NCBI RefSeq assembly: GCF_002237655.1
Contig: NZ_NOKT01000007.1
Coordinates: 62,001 to 126,000, forward strand
DNA from: Streptomyces sp. XY006
GTDB lineage: Bacteria; Actinomycetota; Actinomycetes; Streptomycetales; Streptomycetaceae
Direction of reading: 5' to 3'
DNA length: 64,000 nt
Shown here piece by piece: positions 42,091 through 49,971 of this stretch (the stretch's first letter is position 1; the number at the start of each line of letters is the position of its first letter). The position numbers were made by a program, and so were the translations under genes. The notes under the pieces are model-generated. The model saw only the letters and a list, made by a program, of their open reading frames with translations. It was not told where the DNA came from and made no database searches.

Positions 42091-43341
42091 TCACGCGGCC
42101 AACAGGCCCAGCTTCACCGCCAACTCCGACGCGCGCTGCCGCCGCTCGGGCTGCTTCGCCTCGGTCTCCTCCAGCACGATCCTGCGGGCGTACCCGTTGT
42201 ACTTGATCGTCTCCGACGCCGCCTCATGCGCCTTGTCCAACGTCGCGAGCGCCACATCCGGCTGCCCGTCGAGCTGGTAGGCGCGCGCCTCCTCAATCCG
42301 ATGCCGGGCCCGCCGCGGCCGCGACTTGATGACCGCCTTGTCTGCCCGAGCCGCCTGCCGCACCGACTCCCCACCCTGGTGGAGCTCCACCGCGACCGTC
42401 ACGGCGTGGGCACCCATGATGGCCCGGGAGAACGACGTCACCGGGTGGAAGTAGCCGGCCGGCAGCTTCTTGCTGGTCTTCTCCGCCTTGTCCCACCAGC
42501 CCCATGCCGTGCCGTTCTCGCCGCGGCGCGCCGCGGTGTACCCGGCCTCGAACTGCAACGCACCGGCGACGGCGAGGACGTTGTCGTCCGCGTCCGGGAG
42601 GTGGGGTTCGAGGTAGCGGAGCGCCTCCAGCGTGACGGCGTCCGCGGCGTCGAAGTGCGCGGGGCCGGAGTCGCGGTGGGCCTGGGCGGTGAGCCACGCG
42701 GCGACGCCGACGGCGTGCGGGTCCTCGGAGTCCTGGGCCGCGACCATGCCGCGCTCGGCGACGCGCCACAGGAGGGCGCTGTCGGGCTGGTAGGCGACGA
42801 AGAACTGGCTGAGGCTGTACACCTCGGAGAGGATCGCCTGCGCCGCGCGCCGCTCGGCCGCCGTGTTGGACTGCCGGACCGCCAGCTGGGCGTCACGGAT
42901 CAGGTCGGGAAGCAGTTTGCCCACGACCTCCCGGTGGTTGGGGGCCTCGTGCCGGGCGGTCCACGCCGCGTCGAGTCGGTGCCGCAGGTGCTGGGTCGGC
43001 GGCGCCTCCCGGTCCGCAGTCAGCGGGAACGCGTCGACGGCGGCCTTCACCCCCGCGAGGCGGGGGTGGCCGGGCCCGATGAACAGGTCGACGTGCAGGG
43101 TCTGGTCGCCGGTCAGGTCCGCGAGGTCACGGACGCGCAGCAGCTCGGCGATGCGCAGGATCATGGGCAGCTTCGGGGGTTGGATCTGGCCAGTCTCCAC
43201 CTGCTTGACCCACGACGGGGACTTGCCGAGGAAGCCGGCGAGGACGGGTCGGCTCATGCCGCGGCGTTGGCGGTAGATCTGCATGCGTTGGCCGAACGCC
43301 ATGGGGTCGGCGTAAGGGTCCGGGGTAGCATCGGATGGCAT
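42091..43341 (-). CDS. XRE-family regulator with TPR-like C-terminal domain
   Basis: A 416-residue protein. An N-terminal Cro/C1-type helix-turn-helix (FGQRMQIYRQRRGMSRPVL and SPSWVKQVETGQ, residues ~16-55) is followed by ~330 residues of helical repeats resembling TPRs. This architecture is frequent in Streptomyces and often controls neighbouring accessory genes in response to a peptide or ligand. ATG 43341 has GGAAAGGGG upstream. Followed directly by a perfect hairpin terminator and the Cys-rich pair. Within the prophage it could be cargo rather than the lysogeny repressor. Confidence 0.85.
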   Translation of the reverse strand: MPSDATPDPYADPMAFGQRMQIYRQRRGMSRPVLAGFLGKSPSWVKQVETGQIQPPKLPMILRIAELLRVRDLADLTGDQTLHVDLFIGPGHPRLAGVKAAVDAFPLTADREAPPTQHLRHRLDAAWTARHEAPNHREVVGKLLPDLIRDAQLAVRQSNTAAERRAAQAILSEVYSLSQFFVAYQPDSALLWRVAERGMVAAQDSEDPHAVGVAAWLTAQAHRDSGPAHFDAADAVTLEALRYLEPHLPDADDNVLAVAGALQFEAGYTAARRGENGTAWGWWDKAEKTSKKLPAGYFHPVTSFSRAIMGAHAVTVAVELHQGGESVRQAARADKAVIKSRPRRARHRIEEARAYQLDGQPDVALATLDKAHEAASETIKYNGYARRIVLEETEAKQPERRQRASELAVKLGLLAA

Positions 43342-43444
43342 GGTCTCGCCCCTTTCCTGGTTACGGGTCGCACTGTCCAGGGTAGGGGCGGGGCCGTTTT
43401 CGTGTGAGGGGTCTGTGGTGGAAGGGGCCGCGTAGGCTGGTGGT

Positions 43445-43636
43445 ATGTCCCCCGATCTCGTGACCCGTGGTCCCGTGCGCTCTGCTGCGGAGTTGAATCA
43501 GGCGATCCGCGCGCTGTGGACTGGGCCGGGCGGGCATCCGGCGCTGCGGCTGACGGATGAGCAGCGGGAGGAGTACGGGCGGCTGCTGGCCGAGCTGCGG
43601 CAGGTCGAACGCGGGGAAGTCGTCGAGGCCGCGTAG
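43445..43636 (+). CDS. Small hypothetical protein
   Basis: A 63-residue acidic helical protein (RSAAELNQAIRALW, then EQREEYGRLLAELRQVERGE). ATG 43445, divergent from the XRE-TPR gene with 103 bp between. Ends one base from the converging small gene. No known family. Confidence 0.55.
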   Translation: MSPDLVTRGPVRSAAELNQAIRALWTGPGGHPALRLTDEQREEYGRLLAELRQVERGEVVEAA

Positions 43637-43637
43637 C

Positions 43638-43838
43638 CTACTCGCCGAGTTCCTCCGCCGTGACGGTGTCACCGATCGACACCCACAGCACGTGTGCCTG
43701 CGCCGATTCGAAGTTGCCCCCACGGTCCCGGGCCTGTCGCTCCAGCTCGGTATACGTCAGCCCGAGCTCAGCAAGGGCGTGACGGCAGCCAGCGAGCCAC
43801 TCCTCGCGGGTCACCTCGATCACCACGTCGTCATCCAC
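43638..43838 (-). CDS. Small hypothetical phage-type protein
   Basis: A 66-residue acidic protein beginning MDDDVVIEVTREEW, with a helical pattern TYTELERQARDRGGNFES and a LWVSIG strand. GTG 43838 is preferred; upstream frame lacks a ribosome site. Similar short proteins are seen in Streptomyces mobile DNA, to my recollection. Function unknown. Confidence 0.55.
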   Translation of the reverse strand: MDDDVVIEVTREEWLAGCRHALAELGLTYTELERQARDRGGNFESAQAHVLWVSIGDTVTAEELGE

Positions 43839-43920
43839 ACCCCCAGCATGGCAGAGGGCCCCGCCCGCCGTAGCGGACGAGGCCCGTGAGGGTTCTTGCC
43901 AGGTCCGGCAAAAAGCCCGG

Positions 43921-44127
43921 TCAGGCGATGACGTGGTGCACCCACCAGACGGAGAACCCGACCCAGCCGCCGACGAACAGGACCTTGCCCGCCTTCGTGT
44001 GGACCCGGCACCAACGGCGCGTAGCCGCCGACAGAGTGGCCTCCTGCCGGGCAGTCCGCAGCGCATACGTCTCCACCACAGCCCCGGCCAGGATCAGCCC
44101 ACCCCACACCGCGTCGCCCGGATTCAC
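43921..44127 (-). CDS. Small membrane protein of the lysis region
   Basis: A 68-residue protein with two hydrophobic helices (VWGGLILAGAVVETYAL and VLFVGGWVGFSVWWVHHVIA) flanking a basic linker. GTG 44127 overlaps the upstream stop by four bases. Position downstream of endolysin suggests a lysis or holin-type function. Confidence 0.65.
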   Translation of the reverse strand: MNPGDAVWGGLILAGAVVETYALRTARQEATLSAATRRWCRVHTKAGKVLFVGGWVGFSVWWVHHVIA

Positions 44128-44444
44128 CGGCCGACCGCCGTCCAGATGCCCAGGCCGATAGCCGTCGCCGACGCCAGCCCGGCGATCGACTGCAGCGGCC
44201 ACTGGCGGCCCTTCACCGCGTCGAGGTCGGCCTTCAGCGGCTTCAGCTCGTCGTCACGCAACTTCCGTACTTCGTCCTCCAGCTCGCGCCGGAGGTCACG
44301 CACGTCCTGCTCTGTGCGGGCCGACCGTTCGACGAGGACAGCGCAGGACGTCTTGATCTCGCCGAGGTCTCGGCCGAAGCTGCCGATGTCGCTCCTCAGG
44401 TTGGCCAGTTCGACGGCGACGGAGGTCGTCTCCGGCGGCGTCAC
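44124..44444 (-). CDS. Coiled-coil protein with C-terminal membrane helix
   Basis: A 106-residue protein: a charged heptad-rich region (about 10-80; TEQDVRDLRRELEDEVRKL) followed by a single membrane helix (about 85-104). GTG 44444 overlaps the upstream stop. Such tail-anchored coiled coils occur in phage lysis modules; a holin partner or spanin-like role is a guess. Confidence 0.7.
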   Translation of the reverse strand: MTPPETTSVAVELANLRSDIGSFGRDLGEIKTSCAVLVERSARTEQDVRDLRRELEDEVRKLRDDELKPLKADLDAVKGRQWPLQSIAGLASATAIGLGIWTAVGR

Positions 44445-44674
44445 TCTCTCACCGCCTCAGCCCCGTCGGTCCGCAGCCACGACGGCAGCAGCCCCTGCAC
44501 CGACGGCAGCGCCATCACCCGCGCGAATCCACCCGCCACCGCCAGCGCCCCCGCCACCCACGGCAGCGACTCCGGCACACCCGACGCCGCCACGATCCCC
44601 GGCAACGCCACCGCGGTACCCACCGCCGTCTGAAGCACCGTGCGCACGGTCCGCTTCGTCTCTTCCTTCGGCAT
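44441..44674 (-). CDS. Holin-like small membrane protein
   Basis: A 77-residue protein with a charged N-terminus (MPKEETKRTVRTVL) and two hydrophobic segments (about 13-32 and 38-55), the usual holin layout. ATG 44674 has AAGGAGAAG at good distance, so a longer upstream frame is rejected. It follows the endolysin and one small gene. Confidence 0.68.
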   Translation of the reverse strand: MPKEETKRTVRTVLQTAVGTAVALPGIVAASGVPESLPWVAGALAVAGGFARVMALPSVQGLLPSWLRTDGAEAVRE

Positions 44675-44676
44675 GA

Positions 44677-44964
44677 TCACTTCTCCTTCTGCGCGAGCGC
44701 GCGAGCGTGCGCGTCGATGCGCGCGTACTTCTCTTCCGTGGTATGGCCGTCCCACGTGTTGATCTCCGAACGCGTCACGTGCTCGAAGAGGTCCATGTCG
44801 TCAGGCGAGACGTGCCACGACGCTTGCCCGGTGGGCAGATCGACGATGACGACTGCCCACTCAGGCTCGGCCGGGTCGTGGTAGCCGATCGTCGACGGGT
44901 ACGCCGCCGCCAGATGGGCAACGAGATGGCTCCGCTCGCGGTACACCGCGTCAGCGGCGCTCAC
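44677..44964 (-). CDS. Hypothetical phage protein downstream of endolysin
   Basis: A 95-residue soluble protein with the segment EWAVVIVDLPTGQASWHVSP and a C-terminal helix (HTTEEKYARIDAHARALAQ). It starts four bases inside the endolysin gene end and runs up to the holin-like gene. No known family. Confidence 0.7.
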   Translation of the reverse strand: MSAADAVYRERSHLVAHLAAAYPSTIGYHDPAEPEWAVVIVDLPTGQASWHVSPDDMDLFEHVTRSEINTWDGHTTEEKYARIDAHARALAQKEK

Positions 44965-45800
44965 GGGGTCGGCCCCGTCACGTCGACGCTCACCTTCACC
45001 ACCGCGTCCGCGATGGCCTTCTCGACCGCAGCCACTACCGTGGCTGTGTCGACGTCCTCACCGACCATGCCCGCGAGCTTGGTGATCGCCGCCGACTGCG
45101 CGGCGAGCTGCGTGTTCGCCTTGTCCAGCCGCTTCAGGATCTCCGTCTGCACCGACGAGAGCGTCCACGTCGGGTTCGTCGCCGGCGCACCCGGAACGGA
45201 GATCACCCCGTCCAGCGTCAGCACCGCCTTCGCAACCTCAGCTGCAGTGGGCATGTCGTCCTCCTCGCTCTTGCCGGCCGCCCGGGCGACGATGCCCGGG
45301 AACACGACCTCACGGAACTGCTTGATCCGGGCCGCGCCCGGACAGGCCGTGCCGCTGGTGGACCACTCCGGGAACATGGAGTGGTAGCCCATCCCGGGGT
45401 CGTCGTGGCTGCGGCAGATCCGCAGCGGGATCCCGTGGTGCTGGTGCAGCCACACGCCCAGCTTGATGAGTTCCTCGACCTGGGCGGCCGTCCACGGGTC
45501 GGAGCCCTTGGTGTTGGACGCCGTCTCGATCGATACCGCGCCCGTGCCGTCGGGCCGCCGGTTGGCGCCCGCGTTCGCGTCAGCGCGGGTCTCCGTGCCG
45601 ATGAACTGGCCGAGGTCCCCCTCGTAGCCCAGCCCGAAGTGGGACTCCAGGTTGGTGGAGTCGCGCCAGTACTCGTAGGTCCGCTTTGCCGTCCACGGCG
45701 CGATGATGCTGTGCACGATGAACTGCGTCGGCCGGATCGCCGCCTGCTGATCGGACTCCGGCTGCAGCTCCATCTTGGTGGCGCCCGGGTACCAGGCCAT
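44961..45800 (-). CDS. Endolysin: N-acetylmuramoyl-L-alanine amidase
   Basis: A 279-residue lysin that cleaves the amide bond between muramic acid and the stem peptide. The amidase_2/PGRP domain fills about 1-180: zinc His in IVHSIIAP, the GLGYEGDLGQFIG strand, and the C-terminal ligands in GYHSMFPEWSTSGTACPG. Residues ~195-279 are Ala/Val-rich and helical, probably a cell-wall binding or multimerisation region. The gene lies after the tail genes and before the holin-like genes, the normal late order. Confidence 0.9.
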   Translation of the reverse strand: MAWYPGATKMELQPESDQQAAIRPTQFIVHSIIAPWTAKRTYEYWRDSTNLESHFGLGYEGDLGQFIGTETRADANAGANRRPDGTGAVSIETASNTKGSDPWTAAQVEELIKLGVWLHQHHGIPLRICRSHDDPGMGYHSMFPEWSTSGTACPGAARIKQFREVVFPGIVARAAGKSEEDDMPTAAEVAKAVLTLDGVISVPGAPATNPTWTLSSVQTEILKRLDKANTQLAAQSAAITKLAGMVGEDVDTATVVAAVEKAIADAVVKVSVDVTGPTP

Positions 45801-45801
45801 G

Positions 45802-46056
45802 TCAGCCGCCCCCGACAGCGGTCCACTGGACGGCGTACGCGGCGGCCGTGCCGTACCAGACCAGCTCGTGCGACGCGTCCCGCACCAGCCAGCCCCCGGC
45901 CGGGATGACCTTCCGCGAGCCCTCCGAGCTGAGCAGCATCAACTGCACGCCCGTGTCGCTGGAGATCGTGTACGCGCCGTCCAGCCACTCCGCGACCGCG
46001 GTGCCGTTCGTGCCGTCGTACTGCATCGACTCGTGCCGTCGAGTCACGATTGCCAT
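45802..46056 (-). CDS. Small phage structural or hypothetical protein
   Basis: An 84-residue beta-rich protein (TRRHESMQYDGTNGTAVAEW, then strands around VIPAGGWLVRD). AGGAGA lies six bases before ATG 46056. It abuts the endolysin gene. Possibly a tail-tip or chaperone component. Confidence 0.7.
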   Translation of the reverse strand: MAIVTRRHESMQYDGTNGTAVAEWLDGAYTISSDTGVQLMLLSSEGSRKVIPAGGWLVRDASHELVWYGTAAAYAVQWTAVGGG

Positions 46057-46064
46057 GAGGTCTC

Positions 46065-46583
46065 CTATGCGGTGCGTCGCAGCTCAAGCCACGAGTCGGT
46101 GTACAGAACCGCGGCGATGGCCGACGAAGCGGCCTGCGCCCAGTCCAGGGAGAACGTTCCGGCCGTGCTGCCGACGCGGAGCGTGCCGTGAAGGATGGCG
46201 CCCATGTCCGCGTCGCTGGTGCCGTAGGCGTTGCGGGACTGCGTCACGTCGTTGGACTCCATACGCAGGCTGTAGCCCGTCGTTCCCGACGCCGCGGTGC
46301 CCGAGCCCGGGGCGGCCAGGTGCCACTCGCCGAGCGACCCCGTGGGGACGGAGAAGTCGATGAGCAAGTCGGCAGCCGGGTCGGCGAAGTACTTGATCCA
46401 CCCGTGCCAGATGTAGACGGCGTTCGCCTCCACCTCGAACTGCAGGTGCGGGTCGGCCGTCGCCGTAGTGGTCGCCGCGCGGCTGGTATCCGCGGTCTTC
46501 CGCGCAGTCTGCGGCAACATGCTCCGCAGCAGAGCGGCGGTCGCACGCTGTCCGGCCGCCGGCTGGGGGTAGTACTCGGCCAC
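46065..46583 (-). CDS. Phage tail-associated protein
   Basis: A 172-residue beta-rich protein starting MAEYYPQPAAGQRATAALLRSMLPQ, a pattern seen in tail-fibre or receptor-binding proteins of streptomycete siphoviruses. The rest (DPHLQFEVEANAVYIW to SWLELRR) reads as a jelly-roll. GTG 46583 has AAGGAGG five bases upstream. Position between the big tail protein and endolysin supports a distal tail role. Confidence 0.7.
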   Translation of the reverse strand: MAEYYPQPAAGQRATAALLRSMLPQTARKTADTSRAATTTATADPHLQFEVEANAVYIWHGWIKYFADPAADLLIDFSVPTGSLGEWHLAAPGSGTAASGTTGYSLRMESNDVTQSRNAYGTSDADMGAILHGTLRVGSTAGTFSLDWAQAASSAIAAVLYTDSWLELRRTA

Positions 46584-46593
46584 GCTGCCCTCC

Positions 46594-49440
46594 TTACAGG
46601 GGAAGAATCCAGGGGTTCGCGAGGCGCACGTCCGCGCCCGCGCTGTGTGCTTTGACGACGCCGTTGACGCTGCGGGTCACCGTGAACGTCTGCGGGTCCG
46701 TCAGCTGGAAGTTGTCGTAGGTGAACGTCAGCGGCAGAACGTTGGTGTTGCCGCTGCCGAGGACAGACCGCACACCCACCGACCCGGCCGTGCTGAGCGA
46801 TCCGTCGGTCACCGTCGACTGCCAGTCCGGCTCCGCCTCGCTCGTCGCCCACGCCTTCGCCCGCAGCCGCGCGCCCTTCACCTGGAAGCGGATCGTGAAG
46901 AACGTGCTGGCCGCGTGCGTGCCCGGGATCGTGGTCGTGGACAGGTCGGACTGGGCGCCGCCGACGCGCTTCTGCAGGACGAGACGGAGGGTCTGGTCGG
47001 TGCGGAAATCCAGCCTCGCGCCGTAGGTGTTGTTGGCGTCCATGTAGCGGCCCAGCACCATCGCGTACTGCGAGTCGCCCGTCGCCAGGGCCGCCGTCGA
47101 CACGCTCACCCGCACGTCCACATCAGCCGACGGCGACGGCACCACGCTGAACCGCGAGCTGTTCACCGCCGTGGGGCTGTGCGTGGCCTGCGTCCCGTTC
47201 GTGGCGTACTCGGAGGCCGCGCCACCGGTATTCGTCCACGACTGGCCCGTATCCGCCGTGCCCCACCCGTTCGAGGTTGTGCGCGTGAACGTGTCCGACA
47301 CGGCCCCGCTGACAGCGGTCACCCGCATCACCTCGCCACCCACCCGGATGTCGAACGGCCAGTCCGCGCTGCTCGTCGTCCACAGCGTCACCTCACCCGG
47401 CGACGGCGCCACCACCAGCGACGTATCCGACGAGCCCACCGCCGACACCAGCACCGAACCGTCCGTGTCGATGCGCGTCTCGTCGTCCAGGTAGCCCACC
47501 GTGTACGGCGACGCCGGCGCGCAGGCGAACGTCAGCCGTTGCTCGAAGTGGTTGATGGTCTCCGGGTCGATGCCCAGGATGAGCTGGTCGATGGTGTCCG
47601 GGGCGAGCCACGCGGGCGGGTTGGTGATCTGGATGCGGTCGCCGAGGCGGAGGGCGAGGATTGCGCGCCGCATGTCCGGGGTGATGCTGGGGTGGGCCAG
47701 GTTCACGCTGATGCGGGGGAAGCGCTCCTCGTCGGTGGTGCCGAGGTGGACGCGCCACGCGGCGTGGTCGCGGATCGTAGCCCGGTCCGTCGTGGCGAGG
47801 TTGAGGGTGAGCCCTGAGCTCTCGCCGTACTTGCCGATCGCCTGGGTCCCGAGCGGGCCGTCGGTCTCTTCGTAGGTCTCCGACACGCCGCCCGCGGTGA
47901 CGGTCAGCACGTTCTGAGTGGTCCGGTCGTCCTCCACTGGCACTGGCACTGCGGCCAGGTTGTAGCCCGAGTACGACAGGATCAGCGCGGGGTCCTGGTT
48001 GTAGAGGCTGGCGCGGGTGCGGTAGCCGAGGCCGAGCGCCGAGCGGGTCTCGTACAGCAGGCCGCCGTCAGCGAGTACCGCTTCCTGTATCAGGGTGAGG
48101 GGGTTCGCCTTGCCCTGGGCGCCCATCCGCACTGTGTCGTCCAGGTCGCCGACCCACTCGAACGGGATCGCTTCCTCGCCGCACAGCCGCTGGATGCGGC
48201 GGCCGGCTGTCTCGCCGATGGGGTTGAGGCGGGCGCCGAGGGCGTCGATGTCGCTGATGGCGTTCTCGACGGTGATGTGGCCGAGGACGCCGCCTGTGAG
48301 CCCCGTCGTGCTGTTCGGGCCGACGGCGGAGATGGACGCGACGAAGGCGTGGACCGCCGTGCAGCGGGTGAGGCCCTCGGTGTTCCGGGTCAGCGCCGTG
48401 GACGACTCGACGCCGTTGAGGACGTCGAGGGTGCGGATGGTGTAGATGGTGCTGGAGCCGGACTCCTGGAACTCCAGGCTGACGTACAGGAGCTTGTTGC
48501 GGATGTCGAAGGTGTGGTCCAGGTCTACGCCGAAGTTGGTGCCGTCGTCGCCCATGAAGATCAGACTGAGACTGCGGGTGGTGGCGTTGTAGACCAGCTC
48601 GTAGTGGGCGAGCGGCGTGGTGCTGGTGTCCACGGCCTGGCTCACCCGCATGATCACCTTGCGGTCGGACAGCGACGTCGACGGCGTCGTGAAGAAGAAG
48701 CGGACCTGCGTCGCGGTCGGTGTGTCGTACCGGGAGACGCCGCCGCTCATCGCCGCCCCGGTGAAGACGGGCAGCGGGTCACTCGCTGCGAACCTGGTAC
48801 TCGCCGCCAGGTCCGGGGTACCGGTGGAGAACGTCATCGGGCTGCCGCTGGTGACCGCCGAGGCAATCTGCGTCGAGCCGTCCGCGTCCTCGCACGGCCA
48901 GTACGCCACCACGCTACTCGCGAGCGGCTCCGTGATCGCCCGGTACACCACCGACCGCTCCGGCGCCGGGCCCTGCGCCAGACGCTGCAGGATGCCCGCC
49001 ACCGTCACGTCGACCCACACATCGCTGCCCGACGGGTCCCAGTTCGGGGCCCACTCGGTGACCTCGCCCCACAGTCGGTACGCCTTGCCGCCGTTGCCGT
49101 CCGGCACGCTGATCCGGAGCGGGGTGTTGCGGCCGATGGACCCGTAGTACGGGCCGGAGGGGTTGCGCGGGGAGAAGCGGCCGTCCTGGTTCTTCAACTG
49201 CAGGGTCGCCGTCGCGCGCTCGGTCTGGGATCCCTCGCTGCCCTGGATGCCGTAGGTGATGCGGATCTGGCCGCTGTCGTCACGGACCATGCAGTAGGAG
49301 GTGATGTCGACCCACTCGCCCGCCACCCACAGTTCGACCTGTACCGGCTCGTCGTTCGACGCCTCTCCGCTGCCCCGTAGTGGGCCGGGCAGGTTGGTGA
49401 GGCGGCGCCGGACGGCGGCGACGAGCGGGGCGATCGGCAT
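46594..49440 (-). CDS. Large minor tail protein with lectin-like domain
   Basis: A 948-residue protein. The N-terminus (PVQVELWVAGEWVDITSYC, then ATLQLKNQDGRFSPRNPSGPYYG) is a common opening of actinophage minor tail proteins. The middle is beta-rich. A concanavalin/LamG-like region spans about 725-910 (DTGQSWTNTGG ... SRFSVVPSPSADVDVRVSVS), suggesting host-surface sugar binding. AGGAGG precedes ATG 49440. It follows the tape measure and a small tail gene. Confidence 0.82.
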   Translation of the reverse strand: MPIAPLVAAVRRRLTNLPGPLRGSGEASNDEPVQVELWVAGEWVDITSYCMVRDDSGQIRITYGIQGSEGSQTERATATLQLKNQDGRFSPRNPSGPYYGSIGRNTPLRISVPDGNGGKAYRLWGEVTEWAPNWDPSGSDVWVDVTVAGILQRLAQGPAPERSVVYRAITEPLASSVVAYWPCEDADGSTQIASAVTSGSPMTFSTGTPDLAASTRFAASDPLPVFTGAAMSGGVSRYDTPTATQVRFFFTTPSTSLSDRKVIMRVSQAVDTSTTPLAHYELVYNATTRSLSLIFMGDDGTNFGVDLDHTFDIRNKLLYVSLEFQESGSSTIYTIRTLDVLNGVESSTALTRNTEGLTRCTAVHAFVASISAVGPNSTTGLTGGVLGHITVENAISDIDALGARLNPIGETAGRRIQRLCGEEAIPFEWVGDLDDTVRMGAQGKANPLTLIQEAVLADGGLLYETRSALGLGYRTRASLYNQDPALILSYSGYNLAAVPVPVEDDRTTQNVLTVTAGGVSETYEETDGPLGTQAIGKYGESSGLTLNLATTDRATIRDHAAWRVHLGTTDEERFPRISVNLAHPSITPDMRRAILALRLGDRIQITNPPAWLAPDTIDQLILGIDPETINHFEQRLTFACAPASPYTVGYLDDETRIDTDGSVLVSAVGSSDTSLVVAPSPGEVTLWTTSSADWPFDIRVGGEVMRVTAVSGAVSDTFTRTTSNGWGTADTGQSWTNTGGAASEYATNGTQATHSPTAVNSSRFSVVPSPSADVDVRVSVSTAALATGDSQYAMVLGRYMDANNTYGARLDFRTDQTLRLVLQKRVGGAQSDLSTTTIPGTHAASTFFTIRFQVKGARLRAKAWATSEAEPDWQSTVTDGSLSTAGSVGVRSVLGSGNTNVLPLTFTYDNFQLTDPQTFTVTRSVNGVVKAHSAGADVRLANPWILPL

Positions 49441-49443
49441 CGG

Positions 49444-49953
49444 TCAGCCCACCTCCTGGAAAATCACCCAGCAGCGCATGTCGGTGGCCGTGGTCGGCGT
49501 GGTCGCGCGGACCCGGAGGAACCGGCTCACGGCGATGATCGGGCGGGTGTCGGGCATCCACTGCCGCACGTACTGCAGCCCCGACTCGCCCGAGACGGAG
49601 GACAGGGAGACAGTGTCGAAGACGCGGCTGGCCGTCGTGGTGCCCTCCGCGGTCGCCGTGTATCCGGTCGCGCTGGTGCCCAGGGTGAGTAGCGTGTTCG
49701 CCCCGTTGGGGTCCAGGTTCTGCACGCCCGCGTTGACGTGCGCGGTCACCGTGGCGGCCACGTCCGTCTGCAGCAGTTCGACGACGCCGTCCGCACCGGG
49801 CGGGTCGTCCAGGCTGAACCCCCACTCCAGCAGCTGGATCTGCCTCGTCGACGGCGTGGCGAGCTGGAGCATCGTCTTGATGCTCGTGCCCGTCGTCACC
49901 GACTGCTGCGCGGCAGTCGTCGGCGCCGGGCCATTCCACACGATGTACGGCAC
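49444..49953 (-). CDS. Phage tail/structural protein
   Basis: A 169-residue beta-rich protein (MPYIVWNGPAPTTAAQQSV; LEWGFSLDDPPGADG; SRFLRVRATTPTTATDMRCW). Placed between tape measure and minor tail protein, where distal tail proteins are usual. GTG 49953 has a purine-rich site upstream. Confidence 0.72.
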   Translation of the reverse strand: MPYIVWNGPAPTTAAQQSVTTGTSIKTMLQLATPSTRQIQLLEWGFSLDDPPGADGVVELLQTDVAATVTAHVNAGVQNLDPNGANTLLTLGTSATGYTATAEGTTTASRVFDTVSLSSVSGESGLQYVRQWMPDTRPIIAVSRFLRVRATTPTTATDMRCWVIFQEVG

Positions 49954-49971
49954 TATCCCGTCCCTTCCTCG

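Noticed and set aside
40590-45800. Searched for an integrase at the left prophage end
   Set aside because: No tyrosine or serine recombinase motif is present; it is probably at the other end.
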